From contig NZ_BMKS01000015.1 of the NCBI RefSeq assembly GCF_014644455.1, forward strand, positions 36,097 through 100,096: DNA of 64,000 nucleotides, written 5' to 3'. The notes under the pieces are model-generated. The model ran no database searches, was not told the DNA's origin, and saw only the letters and a program-made list of their open reading frames with translations. Positions within the stretch are counted from its first letter, which is position 1. Each line of letters begins with the position of its first letter. Origin of the DNA: Caldovatus sediminis (GTDB lineage: Bacteria > Pseudomonadota > Alphaproteobacteria > Acetobacterales > Acetobacteraceae). A program made the translations under genes and the position numbers. Positions 19,682 to 28,753 of this stretch are shown one piece after another.

Positions 19682-21241
19682 TCAATCTCGCCGCGCCCGC
19701 CGGGCCAGCCACCACCCCAGGGCGAAGCTGAAGGACGCAAGCCCTGCGGGGATCGCCAACCCCAGATGGGCGAACGCCGTCGCTACACGCGGCGCGGGCA
19801 ATCGCGCCGCGACCACACCCGTCTCGCCGAGGCCGAGCCGCGCCTGCACGCGGCCGAGCGAATCATAGACGGCCGAGATCCCGGTCTGCGCCGCCCGCGC
19901 CAGCGGCAGGCCCTCCTCCACCGCGCGCAGCCGCGCCGCGGCGAGATGCTGGTAGGGCCCGGCCGAGAGGCCGAACCAGGCGTCGTTGGTGACGTTCACC
20001 AGCCATTCCGGCCGCGGATTCGGCGTCACCGCGCCGGGGAAGATCACCTCGTAGCAGATCAGCGCGCCGAAGGGCGGCAGGAGCGAGGGCGCGAGGGTCA
20101 CGCGGCCGGGCCCGGGGCTGATGTCCATCGCCATCGGCACCACCCGCACCGGCAGCAGGCCGCGCAGCGGCATGTACTCGCCGAAGGGCACCAGATGCGC
20201 CTTGTCGTAGCCCCCCGTGACCCGGCCCTCGGAGTCGACCGCGAGCAGGCTGTTGTAGATGTCGCGCGGCCGGCCGTCCGGCCCCCACTCGACCCGCAGC
20301 GTGCCGGCGAGCAGCACCGCCCCGGGCGGCAGCCGCGCGGCGATCAGGCGCCGCGCCTCGGCGTCCTCGGCGAGGCGGAAGGGGCTCGCCGTCTCCGGCC
20401 AGACCACCACGATCCGCTCGCCGGGGGCGAGGTCGGGCAGCAGCCGCGCGACCGCCGATTCCGTCAGGTCGAGGTAGCGGCGGAAGATCGGCAGCCGCGT
20501 CTCCTGCCGCCACTTCAGGTCCTGCGGCACGTTGCCCTGGACGAGGACGACCCGCCAGGGCGGGTTCGCGCGCGGCCCGTCGGGGTCCGCCATCCCCAGC
20601 CGCACCGCGCCGAGCAGGCCGAACAGCGCGAGGCCCGCAACCGCCCCGCCCGCCAGCACGCGCCAGCCGCCGCCCGCCATCGGCAGCCCGGCGAGCAGCA
20701 GCGTCGCGAGGCCGAGGCCGTGCACCCCGATCCAGGCGGCGCCCTGGATCGGCACCGCGTCGAAGGCCCAGACCGTGCCGATCAGGTTCCACGGGAAGCC
20801 GGTGAGCAGCACGCCGCGCAGCATCTCGGCCAGGATGAAGCCGCCGGCGAAGACGAGCAGCCGCGGCCAGCCCGGCGCGGCGCGCCAGGCGAGCGCCGCC
20901 GGCGCCGCGACGAACAGGCCGAGCGGCAGCGCGATCGCCGGCACCGCGATCGGCACCAGCCACCAGAAGCGCTCGACCTCGGTGAGGATGGCGTGGGTGA
21001 TCCAGTAGAGCCCCCCCGCGAAGTGCCCCCAGCCCCAGAGGAGGCCGATCAGCGCCGCCCGCCGCGCGCTCGGCGCGGCGCCGACCAGGGCGAGCAGCCC
21101 GGGGATCGAGACCAGCAGCACCGGCACCGCGTGCACCGGCGGCAGGGCGAGCGCCGCGAGCAGGCCGAGGCCGAAGGCGAGCAGCAGCGCCCGCCGGGGC
21201 GGCAGCGCCGCGATCCGGCGGAGGAGGCGGGCGGGGATCAC
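19682..21241 (-). CDS. lnt: Apolipoprotein N-acyltransferase
   Basis: A 519-residue inner-membrane enzyme that adds the third acyl chain to lipoproteins. The N-terminal 210 residues hold about seven membrane segments; the nitrilase-like periplasmic domain follows. The catalytic triad is visible as Glu283 (WPETASPF), Lys347 (GGYDKAHL) and Cys396 (ICYEVIFP). A last membrane segment closes the protein. GTG 21241 is chosen as start because it gives the family length and begins with the usual basic stretch before the first membrane segment; the upstream extension is Gly/Pro-rich and unlike a protein. It lies downstream of the aryl-polyene-like operon on the same strand. Confidence 0.92.
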   Translation of the reverse strand: MIPARLLRRIAALPPRRALLLAFGLGLLAALALPPVHAVPVLLVSIPGLLALVGAAPSARRAALIGLLWGWGHFAGGLYWITHAILTEVERFWWLVPIAVPAIALPLGLFVAAPAALAWRAAPGWPRLLVFAGGFILAEMLRGVLLTGFPWNLIGTVWAFDAVPIQGAAWIGVHGLGLATLLLAGLPMAGGGWRVLAGGAVAGLALFGLLGAVRLGMADPDGPRANPPWRVVLVQGNVPQDLKWRQETRLPIFRRYLDLTESAVARLLPDLAPGERIVVVWPETASPFRLAEDAEARRLIAARLPPGAVLLAGTLRVEWGPDGRPRDIYNSLLAVDSEGRVTGGYDKAHLVPFGEYMPLRGLLPVRVVPMAMDISPGPGRVTLAPSLLPPFGALICYEVIFPGAVTPNPRPEWLVNVTNDAWFGLSAGPYQHLAAARLRAVEEGLPLARAAQTGISAVYDSLGRVQARLGLGETGVVAARLPAPRVATAFAHLGLAIPAGLASFSFALGWWLARRARRD

Positions 21242-21350
21242 GCCCGGGGCGTTACCCGCCGCCCCGCCTCGCGGCAAGGAACCGGGGCGCGGCGCCGGCG
21301 CGGCGGGCCCGGCGTCCGCCGGGCCGCAGCCGCCAGCCTGCCCGGGCGCG

Positions 21351-22073
21351 TCACGCCAGCCCGCCATTGATCGAGATGCACTGCCCGGTGATGTAGCCGG
21401 CGCGGTCCGAGGCGAGGAAGGCGACCAGCTCCGCCACCTCCTCCGGCCGCCCGGCGCGCCGCGCGGGCACCATCTTGGCGATCCTCTCCCGCGTCAGCCC
21501 GGCCGCCTCCACCGCGGGGCTCTCGATGATGCCGGGGGCGACCGCGTTCACCGTCACGCCGCGCGGCGCGCATTCCAGCGACAGGGCGCGCACGGCGCCG
21601 ATCAGCCCGGCCTTCGCCGCGGCGTAGTTCGCCTGGCCGCGGTTGCCCATGATGGCGGAGAGCGAGGACATCGCCACGATCCGCCCCCAGCGCGTGCCGA
21701 TCATCGGCAGCAGCAGCGGGCGCGCGACGTGGAAGAAGCCGTCGAGCGAGACGGCGATCACGTGGCGCCACTGCGCCGCGCTCATGCCCGCCATCGGCGC
21801 ATCGTCGTGCGCGCCGGCATTGTGCACGAGAATCTGGACGGGGCCGTCCTCGAGCAGCCGCTCCGCCGCGGCGGCGGTCGCCGCCGCCTCGGTGAGGTCG
21901 AAGGCCACCGCCTCGGCACTGCCGCCGCCGGCGCGGATCGCCGCCGCGACCGCCTCGGCGCGCGCCGGGTTGGCGTGGCCGTGCACCAGCACATGCGCGC
22001 CCTGCGCCGCCAGGGCGTGCGCGATCGCCGCGCCGATCGGGCTGCCGCCGCCGGTGACCAGCGCGCGCCGCAT
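21351..22073 (-). CDS. 3-oxoacyl-ACP reductase, aryl-polyene type (FabG/ApeQ-like)
   Basis: A 240-residue SDR ketoreductase. It has the cofactor motif TGGGSPIG at residues 7-14, NAG in VHNAGAH, the catalytic Ser in AMSSLS, Tyr/Lys in YAAAKAG, and the C-terminal GYITGQCISINGG. It reduces the 3-oxo group of ACP-bound intermediates. It is the last gene of the 11-gene minus-strand cluster, starting 9 bases after the ApeP-like dehydratase; that ketoreductase-after-dehydratase order matches the apeP-apeQ order of aryl-polyene clusters. Confidence 0.85.
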   Translation of the reverse strand: MRRALVTGGGSPIGAAIAHALAAQGAHVLVHGHANPARAEAVAAAIRAGGGSAEAVAFDLTEAAATAAAAERLLEDGPVQILVHNAGAHDDAPMAGMSAAQWRHVIAVSLDGFFHVARPLLLPMIGTRWGRIVAMSSLSAIMGNRGQANYAAAKAGLIGAVRALSLECAPRGVTVNAVAPGIIESPAVEAAGLTRERIAKMVPARRAGRPEEVAELVAFLASDRAGYITGQCISINGGLA

Positions 22074-22082
22074 CTCCCCTCC

Positions 22083-22562
22083 CTACTCCCCCGGCAGGAT
22101 GATCGCGGCCTGGCCGGCGAGCAGGCGCCGCCCCCCGCCCTCGACCGCGAAGCGGTAGATGAAGCCGCGCGCCTCCGCGGCAAGGGCCTCGGCGGTGACG
22201 AGCAGCGGCCCGGGCAGATCGTCGAGCCGCTCGGCCGCGATCTCCACCCCGCGCAGGCTGGAGAGGAAGCCCGCCGGCTGCGCCCGCCCGGACGCGCGCA
22301 GCGCCCCGTGCGCCGCCATCGCCTGCAGCGCGTACTCGACGCCGCAGATCGCGGGCAGCGCGCCGGCGCGCCGCAGCGGGTTGCGCGGATCGCGGTGCGA
22401 CAGGGCGAGGGCGGCGATGCGCACGCCGTCCCAGGCGGCGATGGCGTCGAGCAGGCACATCGCGCCCCGGTGCGGCACCAGGCGCCGCACCGCCGCGCCA
22501 TCGAGCAGGGGCGGCGTCGGCGGGATGCCCGGCGCCAGGCCGGACGCGCCTTCGCTCAGCAT
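22083..22562 (-). CDS. 3-hydroxyacyl-ACP dehydratase, ApeP-like hotdog protein
   Basis: A 159-residue single-hotdog protein. The catalytic His31 lies in VPHRGAMCLLD and the acidic residue is Glu76 in ICGVEYALQAMA, the arrangement of the ApeP branch of the FabZ-like fold. It should dehydrate 3-hydroxyacyl-ACP intermediates to enoyl-ACP, which accumulate as conjugated double bonds when no enoyl reductase is present; none is encoded here. The ATG overlaps the end of the chain-length-factor gene by 7 bases. Confidence 0.8.
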   Translation of the reverse strand: MLSEGASGLAPGIPPTPPLLDGAAVRRLVPHRGAMCLLDAIAAWDGVRIAALALSHRDPRNPLRRAGALPAICGVEYALQAMAAHGALRASGRAQPAGFLSSLRGVEIAAERLDDLPGPLLVTAEALAAEARGFIYRFAVEGGGRRLLAGQAAIILPGE

Positions 22563-23347
22563 GGCGCGACCGCGATCTCGACGCGGCCATCCTCGAGCAT
22601 CGGCAGCATGAGCCGCGCCACCTCGCGCCGCGCCAGGGCGCGCAGCAGGGGCAGGGCGCGCGCCGCCGGATTGCCCGCGGCCAGCACCTCGAGCCCGGTC
22701 GCGGCCGGCGGCGGCGGCGGCGCGGGCTCCGCCCGGTAGCGGATGTCGAGCCGGGCAAGGGCGCCCTGCCCCGGCGGCGCCAGCACCAGTCCCGCCGCGA
22801 AGGGCGCCACGGTCGGGCGGCAGCCCGCCAGCGGCTCGTCGAGCGGCGCGTCGTAGGCGCAGAACAGCACGGTCGCGCCGGTGGCGGCGACGCGGGCGGC
22901 GGCGTGCAGCAGCCCCGCGGCGAAGACCTGGTCGTACCCGCCGACCGAGACCGAGGGCCGGGTCGAGCCGACCGCGATGCCCCAGTACCCGGCCGCGGCG
23001 TTGTGCACGGAGTTGTGGAACTGCGTCGGCGAGATCGCCCCCTCCGGCGCGCTCAGCGCCTCGAGGATCGCGCCCACCACCTGCCCGTCGCCGTTCGAGG
23101 AGGCGAAGACCGTCTCCAGGGAGGCGGGCGCGCGCCCGCTCGCGGCGGCGGCCTCGGACGCGGCGGCGAGCGCCAGGCGGACCGCCGGCGAGGTGCGCCG
23201 CCGCTCGGTCGCCGGCAGCGCGGCGGGCGGCGGCAGGGCGAGGGGCGCCGGCGCGTAGGGCGCGGCGCCGGCGAGGACGGGCGCGCTCGCCGCCCAGCCG
23301 GGCAGGCCGGGTCCCAGCACCGCGACGCCGACGACCGCGACCCTCAC
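22556..23347 (-). CDS. Beta-ketoacyl synthase chain-length factor (ApeC-like)
   Basis: A 263-residue ketosynthase-fold protein of the short type paired with an active ketosynthase. The signature QFHNSVHNAAAGYW and VGGYDQVFAAGLL is typical of the Ketoacyl-synt_2 domain; the nucleophilic Cys and the two His of active ketosynthases are absent. Such subunits form heterodimers with the ketosynthase and influence chain length. GTG 23347 overlaps the ketosynthase stop (GTGA), supporting stoichiometric co-translation. The Ala/Pro-rich region at residues 20-50 is variable. Confidence 0.8.
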   Translation of the reverse strand: MRVAVVGVAVLGPGLPGWAASAPVLAGAAPYAPAPLALPPPAALPATERRRTSPAVRLALAAASEAAAASGRAPASLETVFASSNGDGQVVGAILEALSAPEGAISPTQFHNSVHNAAAGYWGIAVGSTRPSVSVGGYDQVFAAGLLHAAARVAATGATVLFCAYDAPLDEPLAGCRPTVAPFAAGLVLAPPGQGALARLDIRYRAEPAPPPPPAATGLEVLAAGNPAARALPLLRALARREVARLMLPMLEDGRVEIAVAPC

Positions 23348-24549
23348 GCGGGGAGCCGCCCGATCACCAGGGCGCAATTGTTGCCGCCGAAGCCGAAGGA
23401 GTTGGAGAGCACGCGGTCCAGGCGGGGAACCTCGCGGTTCTCGGCGAGGACGGCGCTCTCGAAGCCCGGATCGGCCCGCTCGATGCCGAGGCAGCCGGGG
23501 ATCAGCCCCTCCTCGACGCAGAGCGCGGCGATCGTCGCCTCGAGCGCGCCGGAGGCGCCGAGCGCGTGGCCGGACCAGCCCTTGGTGGAGGAGCAGGGCA
23601 CGCCGCGCGGCCCGAACACGGCCGCCACCGCCCGGTCCTCCATCGCGTCGTTGGCGCGCGTGCCGGTGCCGTGCAGGTTGACGTAGCCGATCTCGCGCGG
23701 CGCGAGGCCCGCCGCCTCCAGCGCGGCGCGCATCGCCGCCGCCGCGCCGAGCCCCTCCGGATGCGGCGAGGACATGTGGTGCCCGTCGGTCGAGGCGCCG
23801 GCGCCGAGCAGGGCGAGGCCGCCGCGCATGCCCGCGCGCGGGCGCTCCAGCAGCGCGAAGGCCGCCGCCTCGCCGATCGAGATGCCGTCGCGGTCCGCCG
23901 CGCAGGGCCGCGTCGGGCCGCCGCGCGCGAGCAGCTCGAGCGAGGCGAAGCCGTGCAGCGTCATCCGGCAGAGCGTGTCCACCCCGCCGACCACCGCGGC
24001 GTCCGCCACCCCCGCCGCGATCAGCGCCGCCGCGTCGAGCCAGGCGCGCGCGCCGGAGGTGCAGGCGGTGGAGACCACCATCGCCGGGCCGCGCAGCCCG
24101 AGCCGCGCGCGGACGTAGCGCGGCAGCGCGTAGAGGTCGTGGGTGTGCTCGAAGTCGAAGTCGGCGGGGAGCCGGCCCTCGGCGTCGCGGCGGCGATAGG
24201 CCTGCTCGGTCTCCTCGATCCCGGCGGTGGAGGTGCCGAGGACGACGGCGATGCGCTCGGCGCCGTGGCGCTCGCGCGCCTCCGCGACCGCCTCGGCGAA
24301 GCCGTCGGCGCGCAGGGCCAGCTCGGCGAGGCGGTTGTTGCGGCAGGCGAAGCGCGCCAGCGGCGCGGGCAGCGCGACCTCCTCCAGCCCGCGCACGCGG
24401 CCGACCCAGATGCCCTCCGGCGCGCCGGGCAGGTCGCAGGGGGCGAGGCCGCCGCGGCGCGCGCGCAGCGCCGCGCGTGTGGCGTCGAGGCCGACGCCCA
24501 TGGCGCTGACCGCGGTGTGGGCGGCGATGCTCAGCGGGGGCTGGCGCAT
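23344..24549 (-). CDS. Beta-ketoacyl-ACP synthase (FabF-like, ApeO-like)
   Basis: A 401-residue condensing enzyme with an intact active site: Cys163 in STACTSGA, His293 in NLHGTGT and His328 in KGWSGHALGASGA, plus the C-terminal NSFGFGGNN loop. It performs decarboxylative condensation with malonyl-ACP. Together with the adjacent chain-length factor it makes the only ketosynthase pair in the cluster; aryl-polyene clusters usually have a second active ketosynthase (ApeR), not seen here. It starts 7 bases after the MMPL exporter gene. Confidence 0.88.
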   Translation of the reverse strand: MRQPPLSIAAHTAVSAMGVGLDATRAALRARRGGLAPCDLPGAPEGIWVGRVRGLEEVALPAPLARFACRNNRLAELALRADGFAEAVAEARERHGAERIAVVLGTSTAGIEETEQAYRRRDAEGRLPADFDFEHTHDLYALPRYVRARLGLRGPAMVVSTACTSGARAWLDAAALIAAGVADAAVVGGVDTLCRMTLHGFASLELLARGGPTRPCAADRDGISIGEAAAFALLERPRAGMRGGLALLGAGASTDGHHMSSPHPEGLGAAAAMRAALEAAGLAPREIGYVNLHGTGTRANDAMEDRAVAAVFGPRGVPCSSTKGWSGHALGASGALEATIAALCVEEGLIPGCLGIERADPGFESAVLAENREVPRLDRVLSNSFGFGGNNCALVIGRLPA

Positions 24550-24556
24550 GCGGCGG

Positions 24557-26929
24557 TCAGGAGGGCGCCCGCGCCGCCGGGACCAGCGTGGCGGCGAGCG
24601 CCGCGGCGCAGGCGGTGCCGATCGCCACCGTCAGCCCGATCGCGCGCAGCACCGGCGTCGCGCAGAAGGCCAGCAGGCCGAAGGTGAGCAGGGTGGTGAG
24701 GGTGCAATGGACGACCGATCCCAGCGCCCGGGCCCGCTCCTCCACGGGCTCGCCAGCGGAACGGGCGACGAACAAGGCATAGTCCATGCCCACGCCGGCC
24801 AGCAAGAGCAGCGAGACCAGGTGGAACAGGGCGAATCGTTCCCCGAGCAGCGCGAGCCCGGCGAGGGTGAGCAGCACGGCGCCGGCAAGCGGCGCCGCGG
24901 TGCGCAGCGCCGCAGCGGGGCCGCCCAGGCCGGCGGCCAGCAGGCCAAGGACGATCGCCGCGCCGACACCGCACCACAGCAGGGCCTGGCGGGTGGCGGC
25001 ATCCACCAGGGCCTGGGTCTCCGCCTTCGCCTCCACGACGAGCAGCCCTGGCAGGCGCAGCGCCGCGAGCGCGGCGCGCAGCGCCTCCGGCTCGCGCAGG
25101 TCGTTCGGCACGGCCAGCGCCTGCCAGCCCCGGCCGTCGGGCAGCGGGGCGAGCAGCGGGGCGAGGCGGGCGGCGAGCAGCGATCCGGCCTCGCCGCCGG
25201 CGAGGTCGGCGCGCGTCAGGGGCGGCAGGGTCCGGCTGGCCTCGACGTCGGCGAGGAAGCGGTCGAAGGCGGTGGGGCGGAAGGGCAGGCCCGCCGCGGC
25301 CGCGGCGAGGCGCGCGCGCAGCGTCGCGGCATCGGGCAGGGCGGCCTGGCGGGCGCGCTGGGTGCGCTCGCTCGGCAGGTAGCGGCTCGGCAGGTCGAGG
25401 CCGCCCAGCGCGCCGCGCGCGACGAGGGGGGCCAGCGCCTCGCCGATGCGTTCCGCGCCCTGCAGAGCCGCCTCCGCCGTGGGCGCGGCGAGCGCGACCA
25501 GCACGCCGACGTCCGGCGCGCCGAGCTGGCGGCGCAGCTCGCCGTCCAGCGCGCGCTGCGCCGCCGGGACGGGGCTGAGTGCGGCAAGGTCGTCCTCCGC
25601 CGGCGGGCCGCCGATCGCGACCAGGTACAGCGCGGCGCCGGCGAGCAGCGCCCAGGCGACGCCGCGCCGGCGCGGCAGCGCCAGCAGCGCGCGCGCCAGC
25701 GGCGGCGGCAGGGCGCGCGCCTCGATGCCCGCCGCCGGCGGGACGAGGCGCGGCAGCAGCAGGCGCGTGACCAGCGCGCTCGTCGGCAGGCCGAGGGCCG
25801 CGAACAGGCCGAGCTGCGCGAGGCCCGGCACGTCGGAGAGAACCATCGCGGTGAGCCCCGCGGCGGCGGCGAGCGAGGCCAGGCGCAGCGTCGGCCAGAC
25901 GCGCCGCGCGGTCTCCGCCAGCGACTCGCCGGGACGGCGCTGCGTCACCAGGAGGATGGGGTAGTCGGCGGTCACGCCGAGCATGGTCATGCCGAAGCCG
26001 AGCGCGGCGCCGTGGATCTCGCCGAACGCCGCCGCCACCGCCGTGGCGCCCGCGAGCACGCCAGCGGCGAGCGGCACCGCCGCGAGCAGGAGCATCAGCG
26101 GCGTGCGGAAGCGCCAGAGCAGGAAGGCCGCGAGCAGCGCCGCGGAGAGGGCCGAGATCATGGCGAGATCGGCGCGGATCGCCGCCGCCGCCTCGGCCGC
26201 GAAGACGCCCGGGCCGCTGACCAGGAGGCGCGCGCCCGGCGCCGGCTCCGCCGCGGCGAAGGCGGCGCGCAGCGCGGCCACCGCCTCGCGCTGCGCCTCC
26301 GTGTCCAGCCCCGTGGCGGCGGTGCGGGCGATCAAGAGCGCGCGCTCGCCGGTCCCGGACGGCGGCGGATCGGCGAACCACACGCCGGCGCGCAGCGCGA
26401 CCGTGCTGCCCGCGGTCCAGGCGCGCAGCAGCTCCACGAACGCGCCCACCGGATCGGCGAAGCCGATGCGCGCGAGCAGCGGCGAGGCGGCGCCGCGCAG
26501 CCCGTCGAGCAGCGCCTCGAGCCGCGCGCGCAGCGCCGGCGTCTCGAACAGCGCCGGCGTGACCGCGGGGGAAAGGAGGTAGCGGTGGCGGAACAGGAGT
26601 TCCTGCTCGGCCTCGGCGATCCCCTCCGTGCCGTTGCCGACGAAGGCGAAGCGGCCGGAGGCGCGCAGCGCCTCGCCGAGCGCGCGCGAGAGCCGCGCCA
26701 GCTCCGGCACCGGCGCGCCCTCGATGCCGACGAGCAGCAGCGTGGTGGCCGCGCCGGTGCGCAGCTCGCGCAGCAGGAAGGCGCTGGCCTCGCTGCGCGG
26801 CGGCGGCAGGAAGCCGGCCATGTCGGTGGTGACGCCGACCGCGCGCAGCACCGCCGCGTTCGCCGCGCCGAGCAGGGCGAGGACGGCGAGCAGCGGCAGC
26901 AGGCGGCGCAGGCCGGCCGGCGCCCTCAC
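24557..26929 (-). CDS. MMPL-family exporter (RND superfamily, COG4258)
   Basis: A 790-residue membrane transporter with the RND-like pattern of one N-terminal membrane segment, a large periplasmic loop, a block of about five segments (near residues 230-400), a second loop and a final block of segments. Conserved membrane motifs include GMTMLGVTADYPILL in the first half and LLAGVGMDYALF in the second. In aryl-polyene and xanthomonadin clusters this transporter is thought to move the lipid-linked product to the outer membrane. GTG 26929 overlaps the stop of the LolA-like gene (GTGA). Confidence 0.85.
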   Translation of the reverse strand: MRAPAGLRRLLPLLAVLALLGAANAAVLRAVGVTTDMAGFLPPPRSEASAFLLRELRTGAATTLLLVGIEGAPVPELARLSRALGEALRASGRFAFVGNGTEGIAEAEQELLFRHRYLLSPAVTPALFETPALRARLEALLDGLRGAASPLLARIGFADPVGAFVELLRAWTAGSTVALRAGVWFADPPPSGTGERALLIARTAATGLDTEAQREAVAALRAAFAAAEPAPGARLLVSGPGVFAAEAAAAIRADLAMISALSAALLAAFLLWRFRTPLMLLLAAVPLAAGVLAGATAVAAAFGEIHGAALGFGMTMLGVTADYPILLVTQRRPGESLAETARRVWPTLRLASLAAAAGLTAMVLSDVPGLAQLGLFAALGLPTSALVTRLLLPRLVPPAAGIEARALPPPLARALLALPRRRGVAWALLAGAALYLVAIGGPPAEDDLAALSPVPAAQRALDGELRRQLGAPDVGVLVALAAPTAEAALQGAERIGEALAPLVARGALGGLDLPSRYLPSERTQRARQAALPDAATLRARLAAAAAGLPFRPTAFDRFLADVEASRTLPPLTRADLAGGEAGSLLAARLAPLLAPLPDGRGWQALAVPNDLREPEALRAALAALRLPGLLVVEAKAETQALVDAATRQALLWCGVGAAIVLGLLAAGLGGPAAALRTAAPLAGAVLLTLAGLALLGERFALFHLVSLLLLAGVGMDYALFVARSAGEPVEERARALGSVVHCTLTTLLTFGLLAFCATPVLRAIGLTVAIGTACAAALAATLVPAARAPS

Positions 26930-27501
26930 CGCGCCGGCTCGATGCGCATGCGGGTGAAGCCGCCGCCGTGCTGCGACTCCACGCCGAGGATCGCCGCCCC
27001 GCGCCCGGTCAGCGCCACCCGCTGCACGGCGGCGAGCACGCGCCCGGAGAGCGGCGTCAGGACCAGGGTCCAGCGGCCCGCGGGGTCGCCCTCGAAGGCG
27101 ACCGCGTAGTGGCGGCGCAGCGCGGCGAGGTCGCCGGCCAGGGTGGCGCGGATCGCCTCGACCAGCGGGCGGATCTCGGGCGAGCGGTCGAGGCTCAGCA
27201 CCTGCCGCGTGCCCTGCAGCGGCCGCTCCAGCGTCAGCAGGTCGCCCTCGACGCGCAGCACCTCCTCGATGGGCGCGGTGGTGCGCTTCTCCAGCCGGTC
27301 GGGCGCCTGCCAGGAGAGCGTGCCGCGCGAGAGGAGCGGCCGGTCGAGCTCCGGCATCTCCTTCTCCTCGACGAAGGCGGCGCGGCTCGCGCGGATCGCG
27401 GCGAAGGCGCGCATCAGCGCCTCGAGCGGCGCCTCGGCGCGGGCGGCGCGGGCGAGCGCGGCGAGGATCAGCGCGGCGCAGCAGCTTCGGCGGCGGGGCA
27501 T
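26926..27501 (-). CDS. LolA-like outer-membrane lipoprotein carrier protein
   Basis: A 191-residue periplasmic protein with a signal peptide (MPRRRSCCAALILAALARAARA, cleavage near residue 22, given here only as the basic start plus AALILAALA core). LolA-like features are FVEEKEMPELDRPLLSRGTL, WQAPDRLEKRT and LDRSPEIRPLV. It resembles the LolA-like proteins found beside MMPL exporters in aryl-polyene clusters rather than the housekeeping lolA. Its start lies inside the acyltransferase gene (34-base overlap) and its end overlaps the exporter start. It probably binds the hydrophobic product in transit. Confidence 0.75.
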   Translation of the reverse strand: MPRRRSCCAALILAALARAARAEAPLEALMRAFAAIRASRAAFVEEKEMPELDRPLLSRGTLSWQAPDRLEKRTTAPIEEVLRVEGDLLTLERPLQGTRQVLSLDRSPEIRPLVEAIRATLAGDLAALRRHYAVAFEGDPAGRWTLVLTPLSGRVLAAVQRVALTGRGAAILGVESQHGGGFTRMRIEPAR

Positions 27502-28421
27502 GGCGCGGAGGGCGATGGCGGCGGGTCCTCGAACTCGCCCCAGAAGTCGTAGAAGTTGAACCAGTTGTAGGGGTGCGCGCGGCACAGCGCCTCCAGCCGC
27601 GCCGCATAGCGCGCGGCCCATTCGGCGAGGGCCGCCGGCCGGTCGGCGCGGTCGAGCGAGATGCGCTCGGCGAAGGGCTCGAAGCGCAGCTCGTAGCGGC
27701 GCGGCCCGCGCCAGAGGCCGAAGAACAGCATCACCGGGGCGCCGAGCACGTGCGCGAGCAGGTGCGGCCCCGCCGGGAAGGGCGCCGCGGCGCCGAGGAA
27801 GGGCACGCGCAGCATCCGCTCGCCGCGCGGCGCCCGGTCGCCGAGCAGGCCGACGATGCCGCCGCGCTCCAGGCACTCGCGCGCGCGCAGCATGGTGTCC
27901 GGCCGGCCGAGCGCGATCACGCTGCCGGCGCGGGCGGGATCGAGCGCGTTGAACAGCGCGTCCGCCTGGCGCGCGTTCTCCTCGTACATCATCGGCCGGA
28001 TCTCGACCGGGCAGTCGGCGCCGGCGAGCACGCGCAGCACCTCGAAGCTGCCGAGATGCGCGCCGAGCAGGATCACGCCCTGCCCCGCGCGCAGCCGCGC
28101 GTCCAGCCGCTCCAGCCCGACCACCTCCACCGCGTAGCCGGCGCTGCGGCCGGCGAGCAGGAAGACGCGGTCGAGCATGGTGCAGGCGAAGACGAAGTAG
28201 AGCCGGAACACGTCCCGCAGGCCCGGCGCGCGGCCGAGCGCCCGCGCGAGATAGGCGCGCACGGCCCGGCGCTGCGCCGCCGGCGCGGTGAGCACGAAAT
28301 AGGCGGTGATCGGACGGAGCAGCGCGTGTCCCGCGCGCCAGCCCAGCGCGAAGACGAGGCGCGTCATCAGCCGCAGCGCCGCGAGGCTGCCGCGCTCCTT
28401 CTGCCGCGTCCAGGCGGTCAC
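27468..28421 (-). CDS. LpxL/HtrB-type lipid acyltransferase
   Basis: A 317-residue acyltransferase of the lysophospholipid/lipid A family. The catalytic HX4E motif is His122 to Glu127 in GAHLGSFE. The second half holds GIVGLLGDRAPRG, the acceptor-binding segment, and a C-terminal NWFNFYDFW typical of cluster-associated members. An N-terminal hydrophobic stretch anchors it in the inner membrane. It probably transfers the ACP-bound aryl-polyene or another acyl chain to a lipid head group. GTG 28421 overlaps the stop of the preceding dehydratase (GTGA). Confidence 0.82.
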   Translation of the reverse strand: MTAWTRQKERGSLAALRLMTRLVFALGWRAGHALLRPITAYFVLTAPAAQRRAVRAYLARALGRAPGLRDVFRLYFVFACTMLDRVFLLAGRSAGYAVEVVGLERLDARLRAGQGVILLGAHLGSFEVLRVLAGADCPVEIRPMMYEENARQADALFNALDPARAGSVIALGRPDTMLRARECLERGGIVGLLGDRAPRGERMLRVPFLGAAAPFPAGPHLLAHVLGAPVMLFFGLWRGPRRYELRFEPFAERISLDRADRPAALAEWAARYAARLEALCRAHPYNWFNFYDFWGEFEDPPPSPSAPCPAAEAAAPR

Positions 28422-28753
28422 GCCGGAGGGTCCGTTCCGTCGGGGGGCGGCGCGAACTCCGCCTCGCAGGAGAAGGCATCGCTCGCGACGGCGACGGCGA
28501 GCGGGCGGTCCGCGCGCCGCGAGAGCTGCAGCGCCACCGCCTGGCCCGGGCCGACGGGGGCGACGAATTTCGCCCGGGCGATCCGCCGCAGCGGACCGAG
28601 ACGGAAGGCGCGCCGCGCCGCCTCCGCGGCCAGGTCGAGCAGCACCACGCCGGGCACCACCGGCCGGCCCGGGAAGTGGCCGGGAAAGGCGGGATGGTCG
28701 GCCGGCACTGAGATGGCCGCCTGGGCTTCGGCGCGGGCGGCGGCGCCGCTCAC
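28418..28753 (-). CDS. 3-hydroxyacyl-ACP dehydratase, ApeI-like hotdog protein
   Basis: A 111-residue hotdog protein. The signature HPAFPGHFPGRPVVPGVVLL contains the catalytic His26 and the following FPGRPVVPG loop; Asp40 follows. It is the second dehydratase of the cluster; ApeI- and ApeP-type dehydratases occur together in characterised aryl-polyene systems and act on different chain lengths. The GTG overlaps the stop of the AMP-ligase gene (GTGA), and its own stop overlaps the next gene in the same way. Confidence 0.78.
   Translation of the reverse strand: MSGAAARAEAQAAISVPADHPAFPGHFPGRPVVPGVVLLDLAAEAARRAFRLGPLRRIARAKFVAPVGPGQAVALQLSRRADRPLAVAVASDAFSCEAEFAPPPDGTDPPA

Noticed and set aside
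21351..24549. Primary fatty-acid synthesis genes (fabG/fabF/fabZ)
   Set aside because: The chain-length factor, ApeP/ApeI-type dehydratases, AMP ligase, LolA-like protein and MMPL exporter in the same operon are not part of housekeeping fatty-acid synthesis, and no enoyl reductase is present.
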